Notes: generated by a model from the sequence alone, not told the origin. Numbered from the stretch's first letter, positions 1 to 10,188 are shown. The stretch: 64,000 nucleotides of DNA from JAYEPK01 sp048569615 (GCA_048569615.1 JBLIRK010000013.1:1-64000), one strand, 5' to 3'. Numbers and translations: made by a program.

Positions 1-1
1 C

Positions 2-3000
2 CGGGATTGGTATGACGGGTCCCGGGGGATCAGGCTATATTACTGCGAAGGTTCGATAATCAGGGATAATGAACTTAGGAACTGCTCCATCCACATAGAG
101 GGGGAGCTTCTGGTGGAGTACACACTACACGAGCTCTCCGGAAATTCCGTGAACGGACTCCCGGTAAAATATCTAAGAAACACAACCGGAGGGAACGTAA
201 AGGGAGATTGGGGAGATGTGATAATTGCCAACTGCTCCAATGTGAAGATCGAGGATCTCTCGATCACGAACTCGACGCTGGGACTCCAGATGGCATTTTC
301 GAACAACTGCTCTATCTCAAATATATCAATTGAAAGAATGGTTACAGGAATGAAGATCCTGGAAACCCAAGATGTGAGGATTAGTAATTCTCATTTGAAC
401 GACGGCGAAATGGGAATTTTCATACAGAATTCGGAAAGAAACGATATCCTGGTGACGGAAATCGAGAGATTCTATGATTCCATAGAGTTAAGGAGCGTGA
501 AATGGTCGAACGTCCGTAACAATTCGATCGACCAATCGATGATGGGAGGCGATGGAATTACAGTGGGTCTGTATTCCGAACACAATCAAATATGTGGCAA
601 TGAAGTGATCAACTGCAATATCACGGGGATAAGAACGGATGACGCAGATAATAATTTAATATTCTATAACCGGGTCGAGGGAAACAGGTTCGGTGTCATA
701 CTGAATTCATACAGCACCTTTAACACCGTTTCCAACAATACGATCATATCGAACCGTGAACTGGGACTCTACATTGGCGGATATGATTGGTTATATCTAA
801 ACCAGTACAATACCATCGAGTTCAACAACATCTTCTCCAACGGTGGATTCGGGATAGATACCAAAGGAAGGAACAACTCCATCCATCACAACAATCTGAT
901 CGACAATAACAGGGGAAGGATCCAGGCGAGGGACAACGGGACTGCCAACAGGTGGAACACATCATCCGGTCTCGGCAACTACTGGGGAGACTACAGGTCG
1001 AGATATCCGGGAGCCGCGAATAACGGAAAGACCTGGAGCATACCCTACAAGACCAACGGAACGGCGGGGGCCTCCGACCATTATCCCCTCGTGACCATAG
1101 TGGATCTCATTCTCCCGACCTTGATCGATCTCTCCACAAACGAAAGCACCACAGGCGACGTCTTCCATTTCAGGGCCAGGGCATATGACAATATCGGCAT
1201 CAAGAGGGTGAACGTCGAATACTGGTACGGCAGCGAACCTAACGGGACGACGAACCTCACGATGCATTTCGAGAATGACAATTGGACAACTTTCATAATG
1301 CATCCCCAGGCAGTACTCGATTTCAGTTACTTCATTTCCGTTCAGGACGAAGGCGGGAACTGGGTCTCCTCCGAGGTCCGGACTATGAAGATAAGGGACA
1401 ACGACAGACCTGCCTGTAAAGCGGGGGGAGATATCACAACACAAGATGGGAGACTCGTGACCTTCAACGGCTCCCAGTGTACCGACAATATCGGTATAGC
1501 GAACTACACATGGACCTTCCAGGATTGGGGAATCAAACTCTACGGTGTGGCTCCCTCCTTCATCTTCGAGAATCCAGCACCTGTCATCGTGGAGCTGAAT
1601 GTATCGGATGCAGCTGGTCTGTGGGATACCGATAGTCTCACGGTCAATGTCAGGGACGGCTCCCCTCCCAATGTTGTGCTGCTGACCGGGGAGCTGACCG
1701 TGGACCATAGGGAGCCGTTTACACTTGTAGTGGAGGCAAATGATTTCAACGATGTGAAGGAGATCAAGGCCTCATTCAGGGACCTTTCGGGGGAGCATCA
1801 CAATAACTCCATGCTTCAAAGAGAGAACGACACATGGGAGATATCGATCCCCGCTCAAGAGATTGGAGGGATCATCAATATCACGATATGGGCGGTCGAT
1901 GAGCTCGGGAACGGAAGAAGCCACGGACCCTTCCAGCTGACTGTGATCGACAATATCCTGCCCACGATCGAAATGGATTACGGTGAATATATCGAGAAAG
2001 GGAAAGCTGCAACAATAACCGCAACAGCCCAGGATATCTCGGGGATAGCTGAGGTCCTGATCGAATATACCGACACCCGGGGAGCTTCATCTCAAGATGA
2101 GATGTACTATCATCAGCAGAGAATGGTGTATATCTTCGATATCCCCGCACAGTCGCAGGCGGGGGAGCTGCATTTCCGCATAAAGGTAAGGGACGGATCG
2201 GGGAATCTGAACGAGACCGGGGAGCAGACCATCAACGTCATCTCGGAACCCGTTGAGGTCATCGTCCGACCGGGAGAGAATGTGACCGTAAAGAAAGGGG
2301 CCGTCCATCAATTCGACGGGACCGGTACAACCGGGAACGGACGGATCGTGAATATTACCTGGATCTTCCAGTACGGAGGCAAGGTTGTCACCCTTTACGG
2401 GCCTTCCCCATCCTTTGAATTCGATGCAATTGGGACATACGAGATCACAGTAACAGCTGTCGATTCCCTGGGGAGGACCGGCATAGGAAAGCTCATCGTG
2501 ACGGTGACCGAAAGCGGGGAAGAAGAGATCAGATTGAAGATAGGACCAGTGAAAGACAGGGAAGGAAATGTCATCCAGGGAGCCCGGGTGAGCGTTTACA
2601 TCGACGGAGAGGAGAAGACGGACCTGACCGACGGGGAAGGTTACGCATACTTCCAGGTGAGGAGGGAGAATGTCGGAAAGAATATCGAGATAAAAATATC
2701 GTTGGAAGGCTACGATGAGCTGAGATTTTCCGCGACCATCCTTGAAGATGGGACGCTCTCACATCCCGTTCCCGCCCTAGATAAGGAAAAGGAAGGGGGA
2801 GGAGGTTTTCCTATCTGGTTGATGATCATCGTTTTCCTCGCCCTGCTCTCGGCCGGCGGTGTTGCGGCATTCATAGTGATCTCCGGAAATAAGAAGAAAA
2901 GGGAGGATAAGGAAGACATAATAGATTCCGGTTCGGAGCCCATCACGGAAATAATCCTGCAAACGGAGACCGCTCCCCCCCAACCTGAGGAGGAACTTGT

Positions 3001-3169
3001 AGGGGAAATGTCTCCTCCGCAAACCGAGGACGGTCCGAATGCCGAATATGCTTCCGAATCCGCTATGGAAGAAACTCAGAATCTACCCTTGGAAGAAGGG
3101 GACCTCTTCATTCAAACCGGAGTTTCTTCAGAGCCGCCCGTCGAGGATGCTCCGCTTTCTTCCGTTTGA
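2..3169 (+). CDS. Right-handed beta-helix / PKD surface protein, N-terminus cut by window edge
   Basis: The frame is open from the first codon at base 2, so the true start and any signal peptide lie outside the window; the GTG at 113 is internal. The visible 1055 residues begin with NosD/CASH-type right-handed beta-helix turns (Asn/Ile-rich, for example NNTIISN and NSIHHNNLIDNN). These end in a GNYWGDY...DHYPL segment of the kind that closes many NosD-like helices. About five Ig-like or PKD-like domains follow (PKD near bases 1410-1660 and 2250-2515), then a carboxypeptidase-regulatory-like domain near 2530-2770. A transmembrane helix (about 2805-2890) is followed by a Lys-rich stop-transfer and an acidic tail of about 90 residues. 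This predicts a cell-surface binding or adhesion protein; the ligand is unknown. The last 58 bases overlap the end of the convergent gene on the minus strand. Confidence 0.85.
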   Translation, partial: RDWYDGSRGIRLYYCEGSIIRDNELRNCSIHIEGELLVEYTLHELSGNSVNGLPVKYLRNTTGGNVKGDWGDVIIANCSNVKIEDLSITNSTLGLQMAFSNNCSISNISIERMVTGMKILETQDVRISNSHLNDGEMGIFIQNSERNDILVTEIERFYDSIELRSVKWSNVRNNSIDQSMMGGDGITVGLYSEHNQICGNEVINCNITGIRTDDADNNLIFYNRVEGNRFGVILNSYSTFNTVSNNTIISNRELGLYIGGYDWLYLNQYNTIEFNNIFSNGGFGIDTKGRNNSIHHNNLIDNNRGRIQARDNGTANRWNTSSGLGNYWGDYRSRYPGAANNGKTWSIPYKTNGTAGASDHYPLVTIVDLILPTLIDLSTNESTTGDVFHFRARAYDNIGIKRVNVEYWYGSEPNGTTNLTMHFENDNWTTFIMHPQAVLDFSYFISVQDEGGNWVSSEVRTMKIRDNDRPACKAGGDITTQDGRLVTFNGSQCTDNIGIANYTWTFQDWGIKLYGVAPSFIFENPAPVIVELNVSDAAGLWDTDSLTVNVRDGSPPNVVLLTGELTVDHREPFTLVVEANDFNDVKEIKASFRDLSGEHHNNSMLQRENDTWEISIPAQEIGGIINITIWAVDELGNGRSHGPFQLTVIDNILPTIEMDYGEYIEKGKAATITATAQDISGIAEVLIEYTDTRGASSQDEMYYHQQRMVYIFDIPAQSQAGELHFRIKVRDGSGNLNETGEQTINVISEPVEVIVRPGENVTVKKGAVHQFDGTGTTGNGRIVNITWIFQYGGKVVTLYGPSPSFEFDAIGTYEITVTAVDSLGRTGIGKLIVTVTESGEEEIRLKIGPVKDREGNVIQGARVSVYIDGEEKTDLTDGEGYAYFQVRRENVGKNIEIKISLEGYDELRFSATILEDGTLSHPVPALDKEKEGGGGFPIWLMIIVFLALLSAGGVAAFIVISGNKKKREDKEDIIDSGSEPITEIILQTETAPPQPEEELVGEMSPPQTEDGPNAEYASESAMEETQNLPLEEGDLFIQTGVSSEPPVEDAPLSSV

Positions 3170-6100
3170 TCCGATGAAACCGATTCCTCGGAGCCGCCAA
3201 CATCCTGAACCTCCTGCTCCGTCTCCGCAGACATCTGGTCCTCGGGCTCCTGATAATAGGACTGCTCCGCATAACTTTCCACAGGTACCTCCTCCTCAAC
3301 AGGAGCCGACTCGATCGGGATCGATTCATACTGCTCAGGAGGGAGCTCCCCTTCCTGCGGATAATACAGCTCGTCCAATCCCTGATCGTATGCTCCGTCA
3401 TCGTAATATCCCTGATCGAACGGCTGGATCGGCTGTCCGTACTCATCGTAGTACTGCTCCCCTGCCGGAACGGGCTCGGGGAGAGCTTCCATCTGGGCAT
3501 GTGAGAGCTGATATCCGCCCTGGACCCCCGGAAGCCCGAAGACCTCCTCCGGGGGAGGAGCGTAAGGGACCTCCTCTCTGACCATCGCCTCGGGTTCCTT
3601 CTTTGATCTTTTTCTTGCCACAACGATCAATACGATAATTATCAGGACAACTGCGACCGCCGCGATGATGAGCCACAACCAAAGCTGGCTCCCCCCCTCT
3701 TTCCTGGTCGGGTCGGTCCCCTTGTCGTACTCCTCCTTGTCGGTCAGACCGTCGCCGTCGGCATCGTTGTCCGCCGAAGGGGTCAGCGGGTCCAGTCCGT
3801 ATCTGACCTCCCACTCGTCCGGCATCCCGTCGGAATCCGTATCGGTCTTCGTCATATCGGTTCCTGCAAGGAACTCCTCCAGGTTGCTCAGGCCGTCCCC
3901 GTCCGCGTCCTTCTGGGCATCCGAGGCCAGGTCCTTGTTCAGGCCGGCCTCAAGCTCGACCAGGTCCGGGATGCCGTCCCCGTCCGCATCGTTGTCCTCG
4001 GGGAGCACCCTCAGGGTGAATGTCGTGCTCCCCTCGTTGCCGGCCTGGTCCAGAACAGAGATCGTGACTGTATATACGTCCGGTTCGCTGATCCTTCCCT
4101 CCAATCTGATCAGATCGTTCTCATCCGTTACGAAAACGGGGTTAACGGGGGAGCCGGTCTGCTTCAGGGAAACGACGCCTATGTTGTCGCTCGCTTCAAG
4201 CTGAGTGGTGAGGAGCTTGTTCTGGTATGTGGTGATGTTGACCATCTGGGTGATGACCGGTTTGATGGTGTCGGAGACCGGAATTATCTCGCTTGCGGTC
4301 CTGAAGGAGTTGCCCTCCTCGTCCCATGCCTCCATGTAGTATGAGAGCGGATCGATGGAATTCCTGGGTATCGTGATCTTCGCCCTGTACCCGTCAACGC
4401 CCTCAACGAGAAGCCTCTCCTGCTCCGAGCTGTCGAGGTACCGGTAGACCACCCTTGCATGATCTATTCCTATGTTGTCCTCCAGGTCCGCAACGAAAAC
4501 AAGCTCCTGGCCCGTCCCTATCTCCTGGATCGTCCTGTCCTCGATGGATGGGTCGTCGTTATCGATGATCCGAACGGTCGTCTTCGTTGTTGTGTTGATG
4601 TTACCCTGGAGGTCCCGGGCCTCGAAGGTGTAAGAAAGGATGCCTATACGGTCAAGCGGCAGCTTGATCGATGAAATATACTTGCCCTCGATCCCTTCCT
4701 CCATGTCCAGCTCCGCCTCGTCGCCTTCAATGGAATATATCAACTTCACCGAGTCCATCCCGATGTTGTCCCACACCGTAACCGAGAAATCGAACCTGTC
4801 CCCCGTTGCGGCCTCCCGATCGCTCTCGTCAAGGAGGAATATCACCGGATCGTTGTCGGTCACTCCCGCAGAAAATTCTTCCGTGGAATTCCAGTTATCC
4901 GACGTATCCGCAACTGAGAATCTGTAGTGGAGGTCCTCAAGGGATGAGTTGGGGACGGATGTCCCCGCCTTCCAGAGGTTCCCCGTCATCCTCTCCATGG
5001 ACACATTCACCTTCTTCTCGTTGCCGAACCGGTAATCCAGGTAAACCTGCCGGATCCCTATGTTGTCGAAGGCTTCAACGGTGAATTCGTAATCATCCCC
5101 TGTAAAAGCGGGATTCGTGGACGGGTCCTCGAGATGTGGGTGGTCATTATCAATTATCGTTATGTTCTTCCACGGGGTTTCCAGAGGGTTGCCGAAGAGG
5201 TCCTTTACCGTGAACATGTACCTTATATCCACCAGTTTGTGAACGACGTCGATGGTGAATTTGTAGGTGTTGTTGCCCTCCATCTCTTCCTGAAAGATCT
5301 CCCCTTCCCCGAACCGGTAATCCACCACAGCTCCCTCGAGTCCAATATTGTCCTGAAAGGTCACCGAGAACTCAACGGTATCGCCTGTGGTGGTCGTATC
5401 CGGTGTTTGGTCCCCGACGAACTCTGGAGGCTCCTCGTCTGTTACGAATACCAGATTGCTGTCGTAGGACTCTCCCCTCCCGTTGACAGCCCGGACCAGG
5501 TAGCTGTAGGACGTGCCCACCTCGACCTGGTCCCTGTAAGAGGTTGCCCGAATATCGACCGGGAGCTTGTTCATCTGCTGGTTCAACGGGGCCCTGTAAA
5601 CAGCGTAATGGGTGATGGGCATCCCGCCGTCATCCTTCGGAGCACTCCAGCCGAGGTCCACATATCCCCAGCTAAGCTCCGCCGTCAGACCCGTCGGCGG
5701 GTCGGGAGGATTGGTGATGTTGAAAAGGGAAAGGACGGCGTCGTAGGAGCCTCCATGAACTCTGGAGTAGGCCCTGGACGATGTGGGATAGGTGGTGCTG
5801 GCGGACTCTCCTGCCATTACGAACTCGCCGTAGGAAAGGAAATTCACCGCACTGCCCGTGTCGTAACCGGTGCCGCCTATGTAGCTGGAATAAACCATGT
5901 TCGCACCGGATGGACCAAGCTTGGAAACGTACGCGTCGTAATATCCGTTCATGGACCTGTCATAGGCCTTCGGGCTGGCATATAGGTCGTTGGAATATGT
6001 CTCTCCCGTGATCACCACAGCACCCATGTCATCGACATCGATGGAATTCCCGTAGTCGTAGCTAGATCCGCCGAAGAAAGTGGAATACACCAGGGTCGTT

Positions 6101-7809
6101 CCAGCATTGTTCAGTTTGAATATGAAGGCATCATACACCCCGTTGTTGGAGGACTGGTTGCATCCTGTCGTCGTGGGGAAGTCAAGGGATTGTGTCGTGC
6201 CCGTGACGTAGGCATTGCCGAAGCGGTCAACGGTAATGTCGCTCCCCCACTGGGTTATGCTTCCACCGACGTACGTTGAATAGACCAGGCCCGTTCCGGC
6301 GGGCCCCATCTTCGTCACGAAGGAATCCTGGTTTCCCCAAAGTGTCGTGCTGAAGCTTCCGCTCGTTACTCTGTAATCGGTGGAATTGGTGTACCCCGTC
6401 AGATATGCGTTCCCCGAACCGTCCACCATCAGGGAGTTGGCCTCCTCCCAGTGTGTTCCTCCTATGAAAGTGGAATACGAGAATGCCGTTCCGGTGGGAT
6501 TCAGCTTCGCCAGAAAAACGTCCCTCTCACCCTTGATATCCGTTTGAAAAGCACCGGGGGTCGTATAGAGATCGTCGGACCTTGAATATCCGGTAAAATA
6601 TGCGTAGCCGCCTGAATCAACCTCCAGGTCCATGCTCATCTCCTCGTTGCTGCCGCCGTAGTATGTGGAATAAAGAAGTGAGCTTCCGAGGGGATCGAGC
6701 TTGAGCGCGAATGCGTCCACATATCCGCCCAGGGTCGTATCGTTGCATCCGTTCTTGACAGGAAAACCAGTGGAATAGGTGTAACCGGAAACATATACGT
6801 TCCCGCTTCCGTCCACATCTATTCCCTCCCCGTAATCGCTGGCAGACCCGCCGATATAGGTCGAGAAGTACATGGTGGAGAGGTTCCTGTTCAATTTGGT
6901 AACGTAAACATCGTAATTGCCGTTGGAGGAGCCGTCGTAGCAACCCGGAGATGTGGGAAGGTTCGAAGAGAGCGTGCTCCCGACGATATAAACATACTCG
7001 GAGCCGTCGATCTCCATATCCCCGACGGACTCGGTGCTCTGGCCTCCGAAAAAGGTAGAATGGATGAGGGGGTCGATCACTATGCTCCTGGACCTGTCGT
7101 AATAATCAATGTCATAGTAGAAGGAATTGCCCTCTCCAACCTTGAAACGGGCCCCTATCTCACTTCCGTCATCCTCGTAGAAGACCATCAATCCGGAATC
7201 GGCCATTATCCTGCCGGAGGAGGTGCTGATGAGGAGCTCATCCCCGTTGGCAAGGAGCTTCGAGGAGCCCCGGACCTCGATTTGGATGTCCCGGAGGTCC
7301 GCCCCGGGGTCCAGATGGAACTCGTACTTCAATCCCTCATCCGATGAGAGCAGTCTCAGGTCTATCATATCCCAGACATCCTCGACGACCAGCTCGCCGT
7401 AATGCGAAGCGCCCGAGACCCAATCGGAGGGATCATTTCCATAGAAATAGTTGTACTGCCCAGGAAGCTTCGAGGTGGGAGCGATCGATCTCGAGCTTCT
7501 GCCGACGAGGCTGTACTTGATCACCTCTCCCTTTCCCTCAACTTCCTGCATATCGAAGAGGATACCGTCAAGCATTACTCCGACGCGGCCGAAGGATGTG
7601 GTCGCGACGTAATCAGGCCCTTCGGGCCACTGCCCCAGGTTCTCGATGAATCCTCCAGAGGGGCTTTCAAGCGGGAGGCTGCCAGTAATCTGCATGTCCG
7701 GAGCCGCATACTGGACGCCTTGGGAGGAAGGGATCGCGAACATGAAAGTGGACAACAGAAGAAGGACCGCCATTATGATGACCTTAAGCGAACATCTCTC
7801 TTCGGGCAT
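3112..7809 (-). CDS. SBBP beta-propeller surface protein with Ig-like stalk, calcium repeats and C-terminal anchor
   Basis: The 1565-residue protein has a signal peptide (PEERCSLK then a hydrophobic run to about residue 32). The start at 7809 is chosen because GGGGAG lies six bases upstream; the ATG at 7854 has no such site. An N-terminal module (ENLGQWP) of the type that often precedes SBBP repeats covers about residues 50-265. Roughly eight SBBP blades follow (YSTYIGG, GNAYVTG, DFPTT signatures) to about residue 690. Next are a fibronectin III-like domain and about four Ig-like domains marked by DNIGI and IDND, then three DxDGDG-type thrombospondin-3/dockerin-like calcium repeats (about bases 3720-4000). 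A transmembrane helix (about 3610-3690) precedes a Pro/Tyr/Glu-rich cytoplasmic tail. It shares its head plan with the protein at 10289. Its end overlaps the facing gene by 58 bases. Confidence 0.88.
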   Translation of the reverse strand: MPEERCSLKVIIMAVLLLLSTFMFAIPSSQGVQYAAPDMQITGSLPLESPSGGFIENLGQWPEGPDYVATTSFGRVGVMLDGILFDMQEVEGKGEVIKYSLVGRSSRSIAPTSKLPGQYNYFYGNDPSDWVSGASHYGELVVEDVWDMIDLRLLSSDEGLKYEFHLDPGADLRDIQIEVRGSSKLLANGDELLISTSSGRIMADSGLMVFYEDDGSEIGARFKVGEGNSFYYDIDYYDRSRSIVIDPLIHSTFFGGQSTESVGDMEIDGSEYVYIVGSTLSSNLPTSPGCYDGSSNGNYDVYVTKLNRNLSTMYFSTYIGGSASDYGEGIDVDGSGNVYVSGYTYSTGFPVKNGCNDTTLGGYVDAFALKLDPLGSSLLYSTYYGGSNEEMSMDLEVDSGGYAYFTGYSRSDDLYTTPGAFQTDIKGERDVFLAKLNPTGTAFSYSTFIGGTHWEEANSLMVDGSGNAYLTGYTNSTDYRVTSGSFSTTLWGNQDSFVTKMGPAGTGLVYSTYVGGSITQWGSDITVDRFGNAYVTGTTQSLDFPTTTGCNQSSNNGVYDAFIFKLNNAGTTLVYSTFFGGSSYDYGNSIDVDDMGAVVITGETYSNDLYASPKAYDRSMNGYYDAYVSKLGPSGANMVYSSYIGGTGYDTGSAVNFLSYGEFVMAGESASTTYPTSSRAYSRVHGGSYDAVLSLFNITNPPDPPTGLTAELSWGYVDLGWSAPKDDGGMPITHYAVYRAPLNQQMNKLPVDIRATSYRDQVEVGTSYSYLVRAVNGRGESYDSNLVFVTDEEPPEFVGDQTPDTTTTGDTVEFSVTFQDNIGLEGAVVDYRFGEGEIFQEEMEGNNTYKFTIDVVHKLVDIRYMFTVKDLFGNPLETPWKNITIIDNDHPHLEDPSTNPAFTGDDYEFTVEAFDNIGIRQVYLDYRFGNEKKVNVSMERMTGNLWKAGTSVPNSSLEDLHYRFSVADTSDNWNSTEEFSAGVTDNDPVIFLLDESDREAATGDRFDFSVTVWDNIGMDSVKLIYSIEGDEAELDMEEGIEGKYISSIKLPLDRIGILSYTFEARDLQGNINTTTKTTVRIIDNDDPSIEDRTIQEIGTGQELVFVADLEDNIGIDHARVVYRYLDSSEQERLLVEGVDGYRAKITIPRNSIDPLSYYMEAWDEEGNSFRTASEIIPVSDTIKPVITQMVNITTYQNKLLTTQLEASDNIGVVSLKQTGSPVNPVFVTDENDLIRLEGRISEPDVYTVTISVLDQAGNEGSTTFTLRVLPEDNDADGDGIPDLVELEAGLNKDLASDAQKDADGDGLSNLEEFLAGTDMTKTDTDSDGMPDEWEVRYGLDPLTPSADNDADGDGLTDKEEYDKGTDPTRKEGGSQLWLWLIIAAVAVVLIIIVLIVVARKRSKKEPEAMVREEVPYAPPPEEVFGLPGVQGGYQLSHAQMEALPEPVPAGEQYYDEYGQPIQPFDQGYYDDGAYDQGLDELYYPQEGELPPEQYESIPIESAPVEEEVPVESYAEQSYYQEPEDQMSAETEQEVQDVGGSEESVSSDQTEESGASSTGGSEETPV

Positions 7810-7921
7810 GATGTGCTCCCCGGGAAAACATCCATTACTGGTTATAATAATCATTCGATAAATTACAGATGAGCGGAAATGTTGAAAAAATCGCCTTGCC
7901 TGTTAAAGAGGGCTGCATGGG

Positions 7922-8326
7922 CTATCCAAACCGGTCTTCCAACCATTCCTTGATCTCGTCCCTGATCCTCCTGAAGGCTTCCATCTGTTCGACACCCTGG
8001 CTCACCAGGTCCGGCGGGTCCGTGAAACCCTTATGCGTCTGGAATTTCGCACCGGGAAAGAAGGGGCATGCCTCCTTGGCGTTGTCGCAGACTGTTACGA
8101 CCTCGTCGAACGTCTGTCCCCGGTATTCGCTCAGGTCCTTTGACCTGAGCTCCCCAGTATCTACCCCCATTTCCCTTAAAACATCAATGGCGAACGGATT
8201 GACCCTGGTGGCCTCGGTCCCTGCGCTGTGGACCTCGTAGCGGTCGCCGTGAAGATGTCTGAGCAATGCTTCCGCCATCTGCGACCTGCAGGAATTGTGG
8301 GTGCAGAGAAAGAGAACCTTCTTCAT
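7922..8326 (-). CDS. arsC: Arsenate reductase, thioredoxin-coupled LMW-phosphatase type
   Basis: The 134-residue cytosolic protein belongs to the low-molecular-weight phosphatase fold. The P-loop CTHNSCR gives Cys8 and Arg14, and Asp103 in the DPP motif is the expected general acid. Cys80 and Cys87, in CDNAKEAC, match the spacing of the second and third redox cysteines of the S. aureus pI258 ArsC family. A thioredoxin-coupled arsenate reductase, converting arsenate to arsenite, is therefore more likely than a tyrosine phosphatase. The start at 8326 is preceded by GGATGTGAT at good spacing; a longer frame to 8446 would run into the upstream protease gene. It lies 28 bases downstream of the CPBP protease gene and probably shares its transcript. 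No arsenite efflux pump or ArsR is adjacent, so a role in arsenic resistance rests on the residues alone. Confidence 0.9.
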   Translation of the reverse strand: MKKVLFLCTHNSCRSQMAEALLRHLHGDRYEVHSAGTEATRVNPFAIDVLREMGVDTGELRSKDLSEYRGQTFDEVVTVCDNAKEACPFFPGAKFQTHKGFTDPPDLVSQGVEQMEAFRRIRDEIKEWLEDRFG

Positions 8327-8354
8327 ATAGATATCACATCCAGGTACCAGGGGC

Positions 8355-10007
8355 TCACCAGCGGACATCACCGCTCTCTTCCCCGTTGGCGTATCTAATG
8401 CTGAGCGTCTCGTAATCAACTCTGAGCCCGTACTCGTTGCCGTCATCCGGAACGTCCCTGAGACCGAGGATGCTGATCATCCTCTCCTGGGCTCCCGCCC
8501 TTACCATGGTTATCATGACGGTCATGTTCCCGAGGTCCCGGGTCTCATCGTCTGTTATCCATACGATATCCACTTCCCCTCTTCTTTGGTCGGTCTGGCT
8601 GTTCTGCCCCTGGGAGCTCTTCAGTTCGTTTCCCTCTCCGTCCATCAGCGTTATCCTGAATGTATCCGGTTGATTGGTGTACAGGAAGCCGATATCAGCC
8701 TCGTCGTTCCAGAAGAGGGAAACGTTGACCTTCGTTATGGTGGTGTCGTTGCCCGGGATCAGGACCTCCTCGGTCACTCCCTGGTTCAAGTAACCATCTG
8801 CGAGGACCACATTCCATTCCCTGACCTCAAAGGGCTCCCCAAGTTTGTCCATGGATCCGTCCTTGAACAGGTTGGAATCCTTGGTCCCCACCACCCACGC
8901 CGCCGGGAACATGAGAAGGCAGAAGATGAAGGTGACTCCGATGACAGTCATCCACGGTCTATCCGGCCAGTGCCCCTGGTCCCTGTCCTTGAACCATTGG
9001 AATAACGGATTGTCCTTCCTCCTTGGCTCGAACGGGGAGCCCGTGTGGTAGATCCCTTTTCTCCAGAACCTCTTGTAGATGAAGTAGAAGATAGGCAGCA
9101 TTATGGTCAGGGTTATCAGGGTGTTGAAGAAATCGATCCGGAGGAAGATCACATCGGAATTCGCCAGGAAACCCGCCGACCAATCCCCTTTCCAGGAGAA
9201 CAGTGACAGGTACCAGTCCCATAAACCGTGGATCAATATCGGGAGCAGTATGTTCCTCGACCATTGATAGATCAAAGAGAAGAACATGCCCATGACGAAG
9301 AGTACCATCATGTACCAGAAGATCGCCTCCGCCGACATGTGATGCATGAATATCGAGATGGGGAGATGCCCCGCAGCGAACAGGACGGCGGAGAAACCCA
9401 TGGCGAACCAGATGGGATGGGCCCTTGCCGTCTGGTCCTGGAGGAAGCCCCTCGAGAAGAGCTCCTCCGCGGGCCCGGTGCCGATCATGTATGAGAACAT
9501 CATCGCGATGATCAGTCCCCATCCGACGCCCTCGACGTCCCAACCGGCTACTATCCTGAAGTCCGAACCATATCCCATAACCGTCATGAGGATGGTCATG
9601 GAGGTCGTTGCAACCACGAAGAACAGGACGGCTCCTAAAAGGCCCCAGGCAAGCGATGATGCCAGGTTCTTCCTGGTGAACCTGAAAGGAGAGACCTTCT
9701 CCTTGAAGAGGAACCACCATAGAACAGCAAGGGGCCCCAATTGGAGAATGGGTTTTGCAACCATCCCCACCCAGTAGGTGAGCTGCTCCCCGATCTCGGG
9801 ATCGGTGAATGGAGCGACGGTCCCTGTGATGTAGCGGTAGATGCCCCAAATAATTATCTTTACTGTGAAAACGATCAGTATGAGCCCGAGGAAGCTCCAC
9901 TTGTTCCTGATGGGATTATTCCCTACCGGGGGGACGCCGTTCCATTTGGGGTCGGCCATCATCTGCTCCTGTGTTCCGACCTCCGTCGTTTCGCCCTCGG
10001 GGGACAT
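8355..10007 (-). CDS. CPBP-family intramembrane metalloprotease with extra C-terminal extracytoplasmic domain
   Basis: The 550-residue polytopic protein has about eight hydrophobic segments in its first 310 residues. The CPBP (CAAX protease / bacteriocin-processing) motifs are all present: EExxxR as E181, E182, R186; FxxxH with H214; and HxxxD with H260 and D264. The core family is usually 220-300 residues. Here a further transmembrane segment (about residues 355-378) is followed by about 170 residues predicted outside the membrane. That part is beta-rich (KVNVSLFWND, FRITLMDGEGNEL) and resembles pre-peptidase C-terminal sandwiches, a fusion I do not recognise as standard. No Shine-Dalgarno site precedes the ATG at 10007, but an AT-rich GATATTTA element about 25 bases upstream suggests leaderless or short-leader expression. 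The substrate is unknown. Confidence 0.88.
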   Translation of the reverse strand: MSPEGETTEVGTQEQMMADPKWNGVPPVGNNPIRNKWSFLGLILIVFTVKIIIWGIYRYITGTVAPFTDPEIGEQLTYWVGMVAKPILQLGPLAVLWWFLFKEKVSPFRFTRKNLASSLAWGLLGAVLFFVVATTSMTILMTVMGYGSDFRIVAGWDVEGVGWGLIIAMMFSYMIGTGPAEELFSRGFLQDQTARAHPIWFAMGFSAVLFAAGHLPISIFMHHMSAEAIFWYMMVLFVMGMFFSLIYQWSRNILLPILIHGLWDWYLSLFSWKGDWSAGFLANSDVIFLRIDFFNTLITLTIMLPIFYFIYKRFWRKGIYHTGSPFEPRRKDNPLFQWFKDRDQGHWPDRPWMTVIGVTFIFCLLMFPAAWVVGTKDSNLFKDGSMDKLGEPFEVREWNVVLADGYLNQGVTEEVLIPGNDTTITKVNVSLFWNDEADIGFLYTNQPDTFRITLMDGEGNELKSSQGQNSQTDQRRGEVDIVWITDDETRDLGNMTVMITMVRAGAQERMISILGLRDVPDDGNEYGLRVDYETLSIRYANGEESGDVRW

Positions 10008-10180
10008 GATGACAGAATGGGGCGGAGGTAAATATCATTTTTCTGAACATGGCTCCCTGCAAGATCCCGGGATCGCATTGTGAATTTAACATTCAAGGTA
10101 TCAAAATGAATTTCAATAATCAAAATAAACACCTTAAATACATTAAAATAGGCACATCCAGATAAAATCTCTCAAAATCA

Positions 10181-10188
10181 ATATAAAT
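10181..10188 (+). promoter_or_regulatory. TATA-like box (ATATAAAT) for the SBBP gene at 10289
   Basis: ATATAAAT in an AT-rich stretch fits the archaeal TATA consensus. A start site about 25 bases on, near 10208, would give a leader of about 80 bases that includes the hairpin at 10223-10246. The spacer is generally AT-rich, so chance matches are likely. Confidence 0.4.

Noticed and set aside
5134..5985. 283-residue open frame on the plus strand
   Set aside because: It lies wholly antisense to the SBBP protein gene, has no ribosome site, and its composition mirrors that gene's Asp/Gly/Tyr codons. It is a shadow frame.
8327..8446. 40-residue N-terminal extension of ArsC
   Set aside because: It would overlap the end of the CPBP protease gene by about 90 bases, and the P-loop of this family normally starts within ten residues of the N-terminus.
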